From assembly GCA_948144175.1 (NCBI GenBank), contig CANXME010002056.1, positions 248,001 through 312,000 of the forward strand: a DNA stretch of 64,000 nucleotides. The letters run 5' to 3'. The notes beneath the pieces are model-generated. The model saw only the letters and a program-made list of their open reading frames with translations. It did not search any database and had not been told where the DNA came from. A program made the position numbers and the translations under genes. Source of the DNA: Closterium sp. NIES-65. Its lineage: Eukaryota; Streptophyta; Zygnematophyceae; Desmidiales; Closteriaceae. Positions 1 to 11,402 of the stretch are shown piece after piece (the stretch's first letter is position 1; every line of letters starts with the position of its first letter).

Positions 1-298
1 ACGGCGTTGTCCCTGGCGGCAGCGCCAACCTCTCAAGGCAGTTGCGGACCCAGACGGTCTGCCGGAAAGCGAGGTGCCACCAGTGGTGCTGCACGCCCAT
101 ATGCAGCAGCATCGTCCGCACCTACTCCACCACCGTCCTCATTTCCCGCTCCGCCATGCCGTTCTGCAACGGGGTGTATGGGCAGGTCAGGTCATGGACG
201 ATCCCCTTGCCGTTCACGAAGTCAGTGAACTGCTTCCCGAGGAACTCCCCTCCCCGGTCAGAGCGCACCATCAACACCGACTTCCTCGTCTGCCGCTT
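1..298 (-). pseudogene. Copia-B integrase core fragment
   Basis: On the minus strand this reads as part of a Ty1/copia integrase catalytic core. The motif RSDRGGEFLG carries the second catalytic Asp and PLQNGMAERE carries the Glu, followed by HHWWHLAFRQ, a typical downstream helix. A TAG at 122-124 breaks the frame. The window edge cuts the C-terminal side, and an inverted Copia-A LTR end cuts the other side. The same integrase family is seen on the plus strand at 48542-49010, which supports the call. In life the enzyme would insert retrotransposon cDNA into chromosomes; this piece cannot. It may be the far end of the element whose gag lies at 11409-12540, with the Copia-A tandem between them; that is inference. 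Confidence 0.8.
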
Positions 299-402
299 AT
301 TGGAATAAGGGCCTAATAAACTCAGGCTATTGGGACTTAATCACACTTAAAACCTCTCCTCGGGGTCACCTCTAAGGGTCCTTGGGAGCCTGGTACAAGA
401 CC
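299..402 (-). repeat. Copia-A LTR 3'-end fragment, inverted
   Basis: The stretch is the reverse complement of the last ~100 bp of the Copia-A LTR (compare 1392-1495): the block starting AAGGGCCTAATAAACTC and ending GGTACAAGACC matches closely. It stops exactly where the plus-strand LTR at 403 begins, so an older inverted LTR was cut by, or served as target for, the tandem element. The very end differs (TATTGGAATAAGGG instead of TGTTGGTGTAAGGG). Confidence 0.85.
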
Positions 403-1495
403 TGTTGGGTGCAAATTCACATTGCACGACATCCTGCCGTTTGTTTGTACGAATATGCGTGTGCGAATGCATTTGCGTGTGAATGGTATGTTCGTGTGTT
501 TGTTTGCTTTCGCAATTTTCGCTTGAAGCATTTGCAGGTACTCGCACAATGTGCGCTTCGGCATAACATTGTACGCGCTATGAACAGTACAAGCAGAAAG
601 GACGAGCTCGCAAAGGAACCCAAGATAGAAGCTTTGTGGTTCGGCTTCCTTGATTGCGCAGATTTAGTTCTATCCAACTCGAAATTGTACTGTTTTGTTT
701 GGTTGACTATAGTGTAGCAGGGCAGGCACTATAGGGGTACAATTTAGGTGAAGGTTGGATGTTGTTTGTCTGTATCTGCATGCTACAGGGCCAGGGGAAA
801 CCAGCGGAACCAGCATTTGGCTAGTTGGGCAAAGACAAAACAGGTTCTGTTTTTAGGACCTGAACCTGGTTGTTGTTTTCCCAGGTTGGAAAAACAGAAC
901 CAGAGGTTGTTTACCAACCTACCACCTGCTGTTTTGTCCAGCCAGGTTGGTTCTGTTGCTTGGAATTATTTGGGATCATCCTTGGTTGTTCCCATATTTA
1001 TTCCCGAGGTCCTTGCTAGCTAGAACTTTTTATTCTTTCTCTATTTGTACCTGGATATAGTGAAATTGATTCAAACGAATTCCTCCCTTCCTGGAATTTC
1101 GTTTCTACGCGGTGCGACGGCGGAATGCTACCCGAGTCAACGCTAGTACGCTAGCACTCCAACGCTAGGCTAACGCTGTCCGAGCCATAACTTCGTAATG
1201 GCAGAACTTTTCGCGAGGCAACTTGGCTTATTTTAAAGCTATTAGAGTGAGCTTCGATATAGGAAATTCTCAGCTTAATCCGATCGACGGTGTGAACGAT
1301 ACGCTGCGCGACGTTCAAGGTACTCTTGCTGTTTTGACTTAGTCCTTCTTGATCCCTTTCTCTACAAACTCGGACCCGAGGATAGGGGCTGGTCTTGTAC
1401 CAGGCACCCAAGGACCCTTGGAGGTGACCCCGAGGAGAGGTTTTAAGTTTGATAAAGTCTTAATAGCTTGAGTTTATTAGGCCCTTACACCAACA
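403..1495 (+). mobile_element. Copia-A 5' LTR (element A1)
   Basis: This 1,093-bp LTR begins TGTTGGGTGC and ends TTACACCAACA, so it has TG...CA ends within a short inverted repeat (TGTTGG/CCAACA). A primer site follows three bases later. It is homologous along its length to the LTR at 6130-7120, which lacks a block near 6355. Inside are a perfect 12-bp inverted repeat (843-854 with 890-901) and a cluster of ACGCTAG heptamers near 1137-1175. In this type of element the LTR supplies the promoter and polyadenylation signals; I cannot place the transcription start. No matching target duplication can be tested because the right end of the composite is damaged. Confidence 0.93.
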
Positions 1496-1498
1496 AGA

Positions 1499-1510
1499 TG
1501 GTATCAGAGC
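1499..1510 (+). promoter_or_regulatory. Primer binding site, initiator-Met tRNA type
   Basis: TGGTATCAGAGC lies three bases after the LTR end. This is the classic plant copia primer site, complementary to the 3' end of the initiator methionine tRNA, where minus-strand cDNA synthesis starts. Confidence 0.92.
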
Positions 1511-1541
1511 TGTGTTATAGTGATCCTCGATATAGGTAGCT

Positions 1542-2849
1542 ATGGCGGGGAACACCTCGGCGGTAGTCGGTGAATCTTCAGCCCAAGATCGTAGCGGCAG
1601 CCATGATTCTGGTGTTTTTGCGCCAAGGGGAGCGCGAACAAGCCAGGGCTCGCTGATCAAGGAGGTGCTGAAAACCATCACCGTCGAGAAGTTCAATGGT
1701 GAGCGCTATGATGATTGGGGCTGGAAAATGCAACTCTATTTCCGTCAGATCGGTTTGCTGAAACTAATGATTGGGGAGGAGCCTAGACCGAGTGACCCCG
1801 CCCTTCAGGAAGATTGGGACGAGCGCGCCTCGGCTGGCTACTACTTGATGTCGCAGAGTTTGGAGCTGAACCAGCGTCACCACGTCATGCACCTGCTGCC
1901 GGAGGTTGAGTGCAGTCCGAAGGCGTGGACGGTGTTGAAGGAGCTGCACGCCCCTACCTCCGTCGCTGCGACGCTTATGATGGAGAGCGAGCTGTCCGCG
2001 TTGCGCCTAAGCGAGGGAGAGCCGGTGCAACCTATCCTGGACAAGATGCGTGATCTCTACGCGAAGTTGGCGACCGCGGGAATCAGTTACCCGGAGCAGA
2101 CCAAGTGCCTGAAGATGCTCTCGCTGCTGCCGGAATCGTGGCTTCAATTCACGAGCGGATTGAGCCTGCCGCAGAACCAGAGCTTGTGGACGCTCGAGTG
2201 GGTGCGGACGAAGATTCTGGAGGAGGACTTCCGTCGCCGCCAACTGAGGGGTGGAGACGACGGCAGCAGCGGCTACGGGATGCAAGGGAGCCGACGTGGC
2301 AGAGGACGTGGCTTCGGTGGTGCTGGACGCGGTGCAAAGAAAGACGACGACTCCAACGACCAAGAAGGAGGTACCGGTTGGGGTCGCGGTGCGAAATCTG
2401 GACGTGGGGGCAAGTCGGGTGCTGGTGGCAAAATGAAAGGGAGTTGCTGGTATTGTGAGAAGGAAGGGCACCCCTGGTTTTTGTGCTATAAGAAACCCGA
2501 TGGATGGACCCCCCAGAATCGTCACCAGGATGGCGGCGCGCGGAGGAACCAGAAAAACGGCGCCAACATGGTCGCTGATTCGTCCGACAACAACCCGAAG
2601 GGCAACGGCGGTGCGGAGAAGAAGGAGCGCACCGCGGGCCAATTCTTCCATATGGGAGACAAGGGGGAGCAAGGAGACGCATCTGGTAAGGTTGGAGCAG
2701 AGCTGCACCCCCTGGACTATTGGGTGTTGGACACAGGCGCTGCTTGGACAATGACGCCGCGCAAGGACCTGCTGGACGACGTACGCGCTGCACCGATTAA
2801 TGAGGTGTGCTCTGCCTCTGGACACATGTTGAAGATGGCTGGAGCGTGA
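1542..2849 (+). pseudogene. Copia-A1 gag-protease part, ended by a premature TGA
   Basis: The frame starts at MAGNTSAVVGESS, 32 bases after the primer site, and matches the start in copy 2 at 7167. It encodes a Gag with the LYFRQIGLL region and a CCHC zinc knuckle (C-X2-C-X4-H-X4-C, residues 302-315) that would bind RNA. The protease site follows as VLDTGAAW, with Asp at residue 397. The TGA at 2847-2849 sits where copy 2 has GGA, so the stop is a mutation; the same frame goes on into integrase. Gag would form the virus-like particle and the aspartic protease would cut the polyprotein. A basic, glycine-rich stretch precedes the knuckle. Confidence 0.92.
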
Positions 2850-4798
2850 CGAGCTGCGTTTAAGGGAGCGGATGGCAAGCCGGTGGTGCTGCACGACGTT
2901 CTCCTCGTCCCCGACCTGAAGGCCAACCTCATCTCCCTCCGTAAGCTTGGCAAGGCTGGGGTGAACACCAACACGGATGGGGCTCGCACTTATAAGGGGA
3001 AGCTGGGCAATCGGGTGCTTTGGGATCTGCACGAGAGCAAGGACGTGTACAGATCTATGTGGCAGCTGCCGGCGCTGGCGTGGCACGGTGGGGGGCAGGC
3101 TGGAGAGGGGTCTGCATCCCAGGGGGAGTGCAAAGCCGTTGGAGGGGTTGGTGTGAAAGTGTCGGCCAGATCTGGGGAGACGGATTGGGCAACTGCACAC
3201 CGACGCTTGGGGCATGTGGCAATGCCTTTGCTGAAGCAGCTGGAGAAGGATGGAGCCGTTAAGGGCTTGAAGCTGAACGGACAACCACCCGATGATAACT
3301 GTGAAATTTGCCTCCTTTCAAAGTTCACCCGTTTCCCCTTCCATAGTGTGGCTGGCAGGAGCAAAATGCCGTTGGAGCTGGTCTACATGGACTTGGTGGG
3401 GCCGCTGCCGGTGCAAGGGCACAAGGGGGAGCGGTACTTCCTAACCATAGTGGATGACTGGAGCAGGCTAATGTGGGCGTATCCGCTGAAGCAGAAAGAT
3501 CACGCCGCCTCCACGATTCGGGACGATTGGCTGCCGTTCGTGGAGAAGCAAGCGGAGTGTGTGGTGAAGCGGATTAGGACAGATCGGGGTGGTGAGTTCC
3601 TTGGAGCTGAGATGACGGCCTGGCTCAAGAAGCAGGGCATCCAGAGGGAGCTGACCATGGCTTACACCCCACAGTCCAACGGTGTAGCAGAACGGGCGAA
3701 CTGGAAAATTCTGGAGACAGCTAGGGCGCTGCTCATAGAATCTGGGCTGGGCAACTTGATGTGGCCCCATGCTGTTCGGCACGCTACCGTCGCTAGGAAA
3801 AGAGTACTCACAAAGGTTGGGGATGACTCGTGGGTGCCGTTGGAGAGGTGGCTTGGGAGGAAGCCGCCGGTGGTCATGCTGAGGGTGTTCGGTTGCATGG
3901 CAGTCGCCCACGTCCCCAAGACCTACCGCAGTAAGTTGGGGCCGAATGCAATCTGGTGTGTGCATTTGGGGCTGGCTGCTGAGAGCAAGGGATGGCTGCT
4001 GTGCGAGCCTTCCAAGGGTGTGTTGTTTGACAGCAGGGATGTGAAGTTTGTTGAGGGCATGATGTATGGGAGCTGGGAGAAACAGCCGGAGGCCAGGGTG
4101 TCCCAGCAGATGGAGCAGATCACCATGCAGCTGGACCTGACTCCTAGTGTGTGGGAGGAGGGAGAGGAGGCAGCTGCAGAGGGTGGTGATAAAGAGAAGG
4201 TGCAGGAGGCACCTGCTGGTGGAGGTGATGGTGTGGAGACTAGCGGTAGCACTAGTGGAGCTGCTGGATCCGAGGGAGGAGAGCAGCAGCAGGGAAAAAC
4301 TAAGAAGCCGAAGGGTGTCGTTATGAAGAGATGGGAGACACCCGTCTCCAGGCTAGGACGTACCCGTATGGCTACTAAGAAGCTGACTGCAGGAGCTGAT
4401 GTAGCTGAGCAGCAGCTTGGGACTGAGGAGGCATTGCTGATTCTACCGCATGGCTATGACCCGGATGAGGAGGATGAGCCTGCGTACTGTTTTCTTGCCC
4501 CTGCACCAGAGGAACCAGCTAGCATGGAGGAGGCATTAGCTGGACCAGATAGGGACAAATGGCTAGCTTCTAGGGATGCTGAGTACCAGAGCCTGCTGGA
4601 GAATGGGACTTGGGAACTAGTGGTGCTGCCTGAGGGAAAGAAAGCGGTACAATGCAAGTGGGTGCTAAGGATCAAGACGGGCGACAAGGGGCAGGTCACC
4701 ATCTACAAGAGTAGGTTGGTGGCTAAGGGGTTTATGCATAAGGAGAAGCGGGACTTCAATGAGATCTTTGCTCCCACTGCCAAACCCCCTACCCTCCG
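2850..4798 (+). pseudogene. Copia-A1 integrase and RT N-terminal part
   Basis: This continues the gag-protease frame after the TGA. It holds the pre-integrase zinc region (HRRLGHVAMPLL ... CEIC), then an integrase core with Asp in VYMDLVGP (codon at 3390), Asp in RTDRGGEFLG (3582) and Glu in GVAERANW (3690). The last two are 35 residues apart, the canonical DD35E spacing. Next come the integrase C-terminal region (RVFGCMAVAHVPK), an acidic linker rich in Glu and Gly, and the beginning of RT (KWVLRIKTGDKG, FNEIFAPTAKPPT). At about 4798 a net 20-bp deletion relative to copy 2 shifts the frame. The open frame runs on out of frame to 4898, which has no meaning. Confidence 0.92.
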
Positions 4799-6087
4799 TA
4801 GTAGGTGGGAAGTTCATTGTTCAGATGGATATATCAACAGCATTCCTCAATGGGATTTTAGAGGAGGAGGTGTTCATGACGCAGCCACCTGGGTATGAGG
4901 ATGGTACGGGCAGGGTGTGCAAGCTGAAAAAGTCCATCTACGGCTTGAAGCAGGCGCCACGCTGCTGGTACCAGAAGTTGGCAGCTGTTTTAGAGGAGAT
5001 GGGATTCAGGACCAGCAGCTGTGATGAGAGCCTCTTTCTCAAGGGGGAGGGGGAGAAGCTGGTGCTGATTGTGGTCTATGTGGACGACATTCTTCTCTTT
5101 AGCAGCAGCATGAAGGAGATCCAGAAGGTGCAGCAGCAGCTGATGGAGAACTTCAAGTGCAAGAACCTTGGGGAGGTAAAGTACTACCTCGGGATGCACG
5201 TGGAGAGGGATCTGGATCACAGGTGGTTGAAGCTGCACCAGGAGAAGTTCATCAAGGAGCTTGGGGAGAAGTACGGAATTGAGAATGAGCGCAAGGTTGC
5301 AACTCCCCTGCCAGCAGAATTCAAGCTTGTGGAAGCTGCAGAGGATAAAGGGGTTGAAGCCGAGGAGCAGCAGCAATTTCAGTCCTTGGTGGGCAGCCTC
5401 TTGTATGCAGCAGTTCACACGAGGCCCGACATCTCTTTCTCGGTTGGGCAGCTGGCTAGGTTGGAGCAGAATCCATCAGAGGAGCAGGTGGATGCAGCTG
5501 AGCGTGTGGTGAAGTATCTGAACTCTCACCCAAGCATTGGAGTTCAATACTCCGCATCTGCACAGGTGAAGCAGAAAGGGGTTGAGGTGCTGAAAGAGAA
5601 GGGGGAGAGGCTTGGAGAAGGCAAGCTCTTTCTCACTTGCTTTACCCATGCTACGTGGGCCTCTGAGAAGGAGGATTCCTCATCGGTGGGAGGATAAGAA
5701 GGAGGACCTGTTAGTTGGAGGTCAAAGAAGCAGACGGAGACAACACTCTCTTCTGTGGAATCAGAGTACATGGCGATGTTCCACGGGGTGAAGGAGGTGG
5801 TTTGGCTGAGGAGGCTGTTAGAGGAGATTGGCCAGGAGCAAAAGGTTGCTACGCCGCTGTTTTGTGATAGCAAGGGAGCTCTTGGGATGGCCAGGAACGC
5901 TGTGCTTCATGGGCTGAACAAGCACATGCGTATCAAGTGGCACTGGATGCGTAAGGAGGTGAAGAGGGGCACGGTGAATCCGATCTACATCAAGACCCAC
6001 CAGCAGCCAGCAGAATTTCTCACCAAGAGGCTTGCAGATGAGCCTCATTGGCGTTGTGTGCGCATGAGTGGAATGAGCATGAACTAG
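4799..6087 (+). pseudogene. Copia-A1 reverse transcriptase and RNase H part
   Basis: After the frameshift the RT continues in another frame: MDISTAFLNGILEEEV, KKSIYGLKQAPRCW and the catalytic YVDD at 5077-5088. A connection region and RNase H follow. At 5687-5697 a 12-bp loss relative to copy 2 creates a TAA, after which the same frame resumes and ends at TAG 6085-6087. The C-terminal part (ESEYMAMFHGVKE, CDSKGALGMARN, RTGTVNPIYI-like tail) is typical copia RNase H, which degrades the RNA strand of the cDNA hybrid. With a TGA, a frameshift and this TAA, the A1 polyprotein is clearly dead. Confidence 0.92.
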
Positions 6088-6116
6088 TATGGAATGATGG
6101 GGATGCAGCCGGCAGG

Positions 6117-6129
6117 CTGAGGGGGAGTG
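6117..6129 (+). promoter_or_regulatory. Polypurine tract of Copia-A1
   Basis: CTGAGGGGGAGTG lies directly before the TGTTGGG start of the next LTR. It is the expected plus-strand primer for cDNA synthesis, and it recurs inverted next to the LTRs ending at 58133 and 59294. Confidence 0.85.
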
Positions 6130-7120
6130 TGTTGGGTGCAAATTCACATTGCACGATATCCTGCCGTCTGTTTGTACGAGTATGCGTTTGCGAATGCATT
6201 TGCATGTGAATGGTATGTTTGTGTGTTTGTTTGCTTTCGCAATTTTCGATTGAAGCATTTGCAGGTACTCACGCATTATGTGCTTCGGCATAATATTGTA
6301 CGCGCTATGAACAGTACAAGCAGAAAGGACGAGCTCGCAAAGGAACCCAAGATCTTTAAAATGAAACAGTACAAGCAGAAAGGATGTGGTTTGTCTGTAT
6401 CTGCTTGCTACAGGGCCAGGGGAAACCAGCGGAACCAGCATTTGTCTGGTTGGGCAAAGACAAAACAGGTTCTGTTTTTAGGACCTGAACCTGGTTGTTG
6501 TTTTCCCAGGTTGGAAAAACAGAACCAGAGGTTGTTCACCAACCTGCCACCTGCTATTTTGTCCAGCCAGGTTGGTTCTGTTGCTTGGAATTATTTGGGA
6601 TCATCCCTGGTTGTTCCCAGGTTGATTCCCAAGGTCCTTGCTAGCTAGAGCTATTTATTCCTTCTCTGTTTGTACTTGAATATAGTGAAATTGATTCAAG
6701 CGAGTTCCTTCCTTGCTGGAATTTCGTTTCTACGCGGTGCGACGGCGGAATGCTACCCGAGTCAACGCTAGTACGCTAGCACTCCAACGCTAGGCTAACG
6801 CTGTCCGAGCCATAACTTCGTAATGGCATAACTTTTTGCGAGGCAACTTGGCTTATTTTAAAGCTCTTAGAGTGAGCTTCGATATAGGAAATTCTCAGCT
6901 TAATCCGATCGACGGTGTGCACGATACGCTGCAAGACGTTCAAGGTACTCTTGCTGTTTTGACTAAGTCCCTCTTGATCTCTCTCTCTACAAACTCGGAC
7001 CCGAGGATAGGGGCTGGTCCTGTACCAGGCACCCAAGGACCCTTGGAGGTGACCCCGAGGAGAGGTTTTAAGTTTGATAAAGTCTTAATAGCTTGAGTTT
7101 ATTAGGCCATTACACCAACA
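6130..7120 (+). mobile_element. Copia-A LTR shared by A1 and A2
   Basis: The LTR begins TGTTGGGTGC and ends TTACACCAACA. It is 3' LTR to body 1 (polypurine tract just before) and 5' LTR to body 2 (primer site just after). It is 991 bp, about 100 bp shorter than the first LTR; near 6350-6385 a block is missing and ATGAAACAGTACAAGCAGAAAGGA-like sequence is repeated. The difference between the two LTRs of A1 means they did not come unchanged from one recent integration. Confidence 0.92.
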
Positions 7121-7123
7121 AGC

Positions 7124-7135
7124 TGGTATCAGAGC
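7124..7135 (+). promoter_or_regulatory. Primer binding site of Copia-A2
   Basis: TGGTATCAGAGC, identical to the site at 1499-1510 and spaced the same three bases from the LTR end. Confidence 0.92.
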
Positions 7136-7166
7136 TGCGTTATAGTGATCCTCGATATAGGTAGCT

Positions 7167-10100
7167 ATGGCGGGCAACACCTCGGCGGTAGCTGGTGAAT
7201 CTTCAGCCCAAGATCGTAGCGGCAGCCATGATTCTGGTGTTTCTGCGCCAAGGGGAGCGCGAACAAGCCAGGGCTCGCTGATCAAGGAGGTGCTGAAAAA
7301 CGTCACCGTCGAGAAGTTCAATGGTGAGGGCTATGATGATTGGGCCTGGAAAATGCAACTATATTTCCGTCAGATCGGTTTGCTGAAACTAATGAGTGAG
7401 GAGGAGCCTAGACCGAGTGACCCCGCCTTTCAGGAAGATTTGGACGAGCGCGCCTCGGCTGGCTACTACTTGATGTCGCAGAGTTTGGAGCTTAACCAGT
7501 GTAACCACGTTCTGCACCTGCTGCCGGAGGTTGAGTGCGGTCCGAAGTCGTGGACGGTGTTGAAGGAGCTGCACGCCCCTACCTCCGTCGCTGCGACGCT
7601 CATGATGGAGAGGGAGCTGTCCGCGTTGCGCCTAAGCGAGGGAGAGCCGGTGCAACCTATCCTGGACAAGATGCGTGATCTCTACGCGAAGTTGGCGACC
7701 GCGGGAATCACCTACCCGGAGCAGACCAAGTGCCTGAAGATGCTCTCGCTGCTCCCGGAATCGTGGCTTCAATTTACGAGCGGATTAAGCCTGCCGCAGA
7801 ACCAGAGCTTGTGGACGCTCGAGTGGGTGCGGACGAAGATTCTGGAGGAGGACTTCCGTCGCCGCTAACTGAGGGGTGGAGACGACGGCAGCAGCGGCTA
7901 CGGGATGCAAGGGAGCCGACGTGGCAGAGGACGTGGCTTCGGTGGTGCTGGACGCGGTGCAAAGAAAGACGACGACTCCAACGACCAACAAGGAGGTACC
8001 GGTTGGGGTCGCGGTGCGAAATCTGGACGTGGGGGCAAGTCGGGTGCTGGTGGCAAAATGAAAGGGAGTTGCTGGTATTGTGAGAAGGAAGGGCACCCCT
8101 GGTTTTTGTGCTATAAGAAACCCGATGGATGGACCCCCCAGAATCGTCACCAGGATGGCGGCGCGCGGAGGAACCAGAAAAACGGCGCCAACATGGTCGC
8201 TGATTCGTCCGACAACAACCCGAAGGGCAACAGCGGTGCGGAAAAGAAGAAGGAGCGCACCGCGGGCCAATTCTTCCATATGGGAGACAAGGGGGAGCAA
8301 GGAGACGCATCTGCTAAGGCTGGAGCAGAGCTGCACCCCTTGGACTATTGGGTGTTGGACACAGGTGCTGCTTGGACAATGACGCCGCGCAAGGACCTGC
8401 TGGACGACGTACGCGCTGCACTGATTAATGAGGTGTGCTCTGCCTCTAGACACATGTTGAAAGTGTCTGGTGCGGGACGAGCTGCATTTAAGGGAGCGGA
8501 TGGGAAGCCGGTGGTGCTGCACGACGTTCTCCTCGTCTCCGACCTGAAGGCCAACCTCATCTCCCTCCGTAAGCTTGGCAAGGCTGGGGTGAACACCAAC
8601 ACGGATGGGGCTTGCACTTATAAGGGGAAGCTGGGCAATCGGGTGCTTTGGGATCTGCACGAGAGCAAGGACGTGTACAGATCTATGTGGCAGCTGCCGG
8701 CGCTGACGTGGCACGGTGGGGGGCAGGCTGGAGAGGGGTCTGCAACCCAGGGGGAGTGCAACGCCGTTGGAGGGGTTGGTGTGAAAGTGTCGGCCAGATC
8801 TGGGGAGACAGATTGGGCAACTGCACACCGACGTTTGGGGCATGTGGCAATGCCTTTGCTGAAGCAGCTGGAGAAGGATGGAGCCGTTAAGGGCTTGAAG
8901 CTGAACGGACAACCACCCGATGATAACTGTGAAATTTGCCTCCTTTCAAAGTTCACCCGTTTCCCCTTCCATAGTGTGGCTGGCAGGAGCAAAAAGCTGT
9001 TGGAGCTGGTCTACATGGACTTGGTGGGGCCGCTGCCGGTGCAAGGGCACAGGGGGGAGCGGTACTTCCTAACTATAGTGGATGACTGGAGCAGGCTAAT
9101 GTGGGCGTATCCGCTGAAGCAGAAAGATCACGCCGCCTCCACGATTCGGGACGATTGGCTGCCGTTTGTGGAGAAGCAAGCGGAGTGTGTGGTGAAGCAG
9201 ATTAGGACAGATCGGGGTGGTGAGTTCCTTGGAGCTGAGATGACGGCCTGGCTCAAGAAGCAGGGCATCCAGAGGGAGCTGACCACGGCTTACACCCCAC
9301 AGTCCAATGGTGTAGCAGAACGGGCGAACCGGACAATTCTGGAGACAGCTAGGGCGCTGCTCATAGAATCTGGGCTGGGCAACTTGATGTGGCCCCATGC
9401 TGTTCGGCACGCTACTGTCGCTAGGAACAGGGTACTCACAAAGGTTGGGGATGACTCGTGGGTGCCGTTGGAGAGGTGGCTTGGGAGGAAGCCGCCGGTG
9501 GACATGCTGAGGGTGTTCGGTTGCATGGCAGTCGCCCACGTCCCCAAGACCTACCGCAGTAAGTTGGGGGCGAGTGCAATCTGGTGTGTGCATTTGGGGC
9601 TGGCTGCTGAGAGCAAGGGATAGCTGCTGTGCGAGCCTTCCAAGGGTGTGTTGTTTGACAGCAGGGATGTGAAGTTTGTTGAGGGCATGATGTATGGGAG
9701 CTGGGAGAAACAGCCGGAGGCCAGGGTGTCCCAGCAGATGGAGTAGATCACCATGCAGCTGGACCTGACTCCTAGTGTGTGGGAGGAGGGAGAGGAGGCA
9801 GCTGCAAAGGGTGGTGATAAAGAGAAGGTGCAGGAGGCACCTGCTGGTGGAGGTGATGGTGTGGAGATTAGCGGTTGCACTAGTGGAGCTGCTGGATCCG
9901 AGGGAGGAGAGCAGCAGCAGGGAAAAACTAAGAAGCCGAAGGGTGTCGTTATGAAGGGATGGGAGACACCCGTCTCCAGGCCAGGACGTACCCGTATGGC
10001 TACTAAGAAGCTGACTGCAGGAGCTGATGTAGCGGAGCAGCAGCTTGGGACTGAGGAGGCATTGCTGATTCTACCGCATGGCTATGACCCGGATGAGGAG

Positions 10101-11402
10101 GATGAACCTGCGTACTGTTTTCTTGCCCCTGCACTAGAGGAACCAGCTAGCATGGAGGAGGCATTAGCTGGACCAGATAGGGACAAATGGCTAGCTTCTA
10201 GGGATGCTGAGTACCAGAGCCTGCTAGAGAATGGGACTTGGGAACTAGTGGTGCTGCCTGAGGGAAAGAAAGCGGTACAATGCAAATGGGTGCTAAGGAT
10301 CAAGACTGACGACAAGGGGCAGGTCACCATCTACAAGAGTAGGTTGGTGGCTAAGGGGTTTATGCAGAAGGAGAAGCGGGACTTCAATGAGATCTTTGCT
10401 CCCACTACCAAACCCCCTACCCTTCGTGTCTTGTTGGCAGATGTAGCCGTTAGTGGGAAGTTCATTATCCAGATGGACATATCAACAGCATTTCTCAACG
10501 GGATTTTAGAGGAGGAGGTGTTCATGACGCAGCCACCTGGGTATGAGGATGGTACGGGCAGGGTGTGCAAGCTGAAAAAGTCCATCTACGGCTTGAAGCA
10601 GGCGCCACGCTGCTGGTACCAGAAGCTGGCAGCTGTTTTAGAGGAGATGGGATTCAGGACCAGCAGCTGTGATGAGAGCCTCTTTCTCAAGGGGGAGGGG
10701 GAGAAGCTGGTGCTGTTCCTGGTCTATGTGGACGACATTCTTCTCTTTAGCAGCAGCATGAAGGAGATCCAGAAGGTGCAGCAGCAGCTGATGGAGAACT
10801 TCAAGTGCAAGAACCTTGGGGAGGTAAAGTACTACCTTGGGATGCACGTGGAGAGGGATCTGGATCACAGGTGGTTGAAGCTGCACCAGGAGAAGTTCAT
10901 CAAGGAGCTTGGGGGGAAGTACGGAATTGAGAATGAGCGCAAGGTTGCAACTCCCCTGCCAGCAGAATTCAAGCTTGTGAAAGCAGCAGAGGATGAAGGG
11001 GTTGAAGCCGAGGAGCAGCACCAATTTCAGTCCTTGGTGGGCAGCCTCTTGTATGCAGCAGTTCACACGAGGCCTGACATCTCTTTCTCGGTTGGGCAGC
11101 TGGCTAGGGTGGTGCAGAATCCATCAGAAGAGCAGGTGGATGCAGCTGAGCGTGTGGTGAAGTATCTGAACTCTTACCCAAGCATTGGAGTTCAATACTC
11201 CGCATCTGCACAGGTGAAGCAGAAAGGGGTTGAGGTGCTGAAAGAGAAGGGGGAGAGGCTTGGAGAAGGCAAGCTTTTCCTCACTTGCTTTACCGATGCT
11301 ACGTGGGCCTCTAAGAAGGAGGATTCCTCATCTGTGGGAGGATACATCTGCGTAGTTGGGGGAGGACCTGTTAGTTGGAGGTCAAAGAAGCAGACGGAGA
11401 CA
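7167..11402 (+). pseudogene. Copia-A2 gag-pol, one frame with three stop codons, 3' truncated
   Basis: From MAGNTSAVAGESS to 11402 there is one continuous frame of about 1,412 codons with no frameshift. It carries Gag, a CCHC knuckle (CWYCEKEGHPWFLC), protease VLDTGAAW, the HRRLGHVAMP zinc region, a DD35E integrase core, RT with YVDD at 10725-10736, and the start of RNase H (GGYICVVGGGPVSWRS). Only three nonsense codons break it: TAA at 7866 (CAA in A1), TAG at 9621 (TGG in A1) and TAG at 9744 (CAG in A1). All three are explained by C-to-T change on one strand or the other. The body stops in RNase H at about 11402, where A1 would continue for another 350 bp, and joins Copia-B sequence. This is the best preserved polyprotein in the window. 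Confidence 0.94.

Noticed and set aside
398..402. Target duplication for the Copia-A tandem (AGACC)
   Set aside because: The sequence after the residual LTR end at 11408 is ACTGG, so the flanks do not match.
2007..3284. Long minus-strand open frame (425 codons), and its counterpart at 7785-8912
   Set aside because: Antisense to gag-pol, composition typical of reverse reading of GC-rich coding sequence, no domain.
6127..6648. 173-codon frame over the LTR
   Set aside because: It lies wholly in LTR sequence, is not conserved in length in other LTR copies, and has no known domain.
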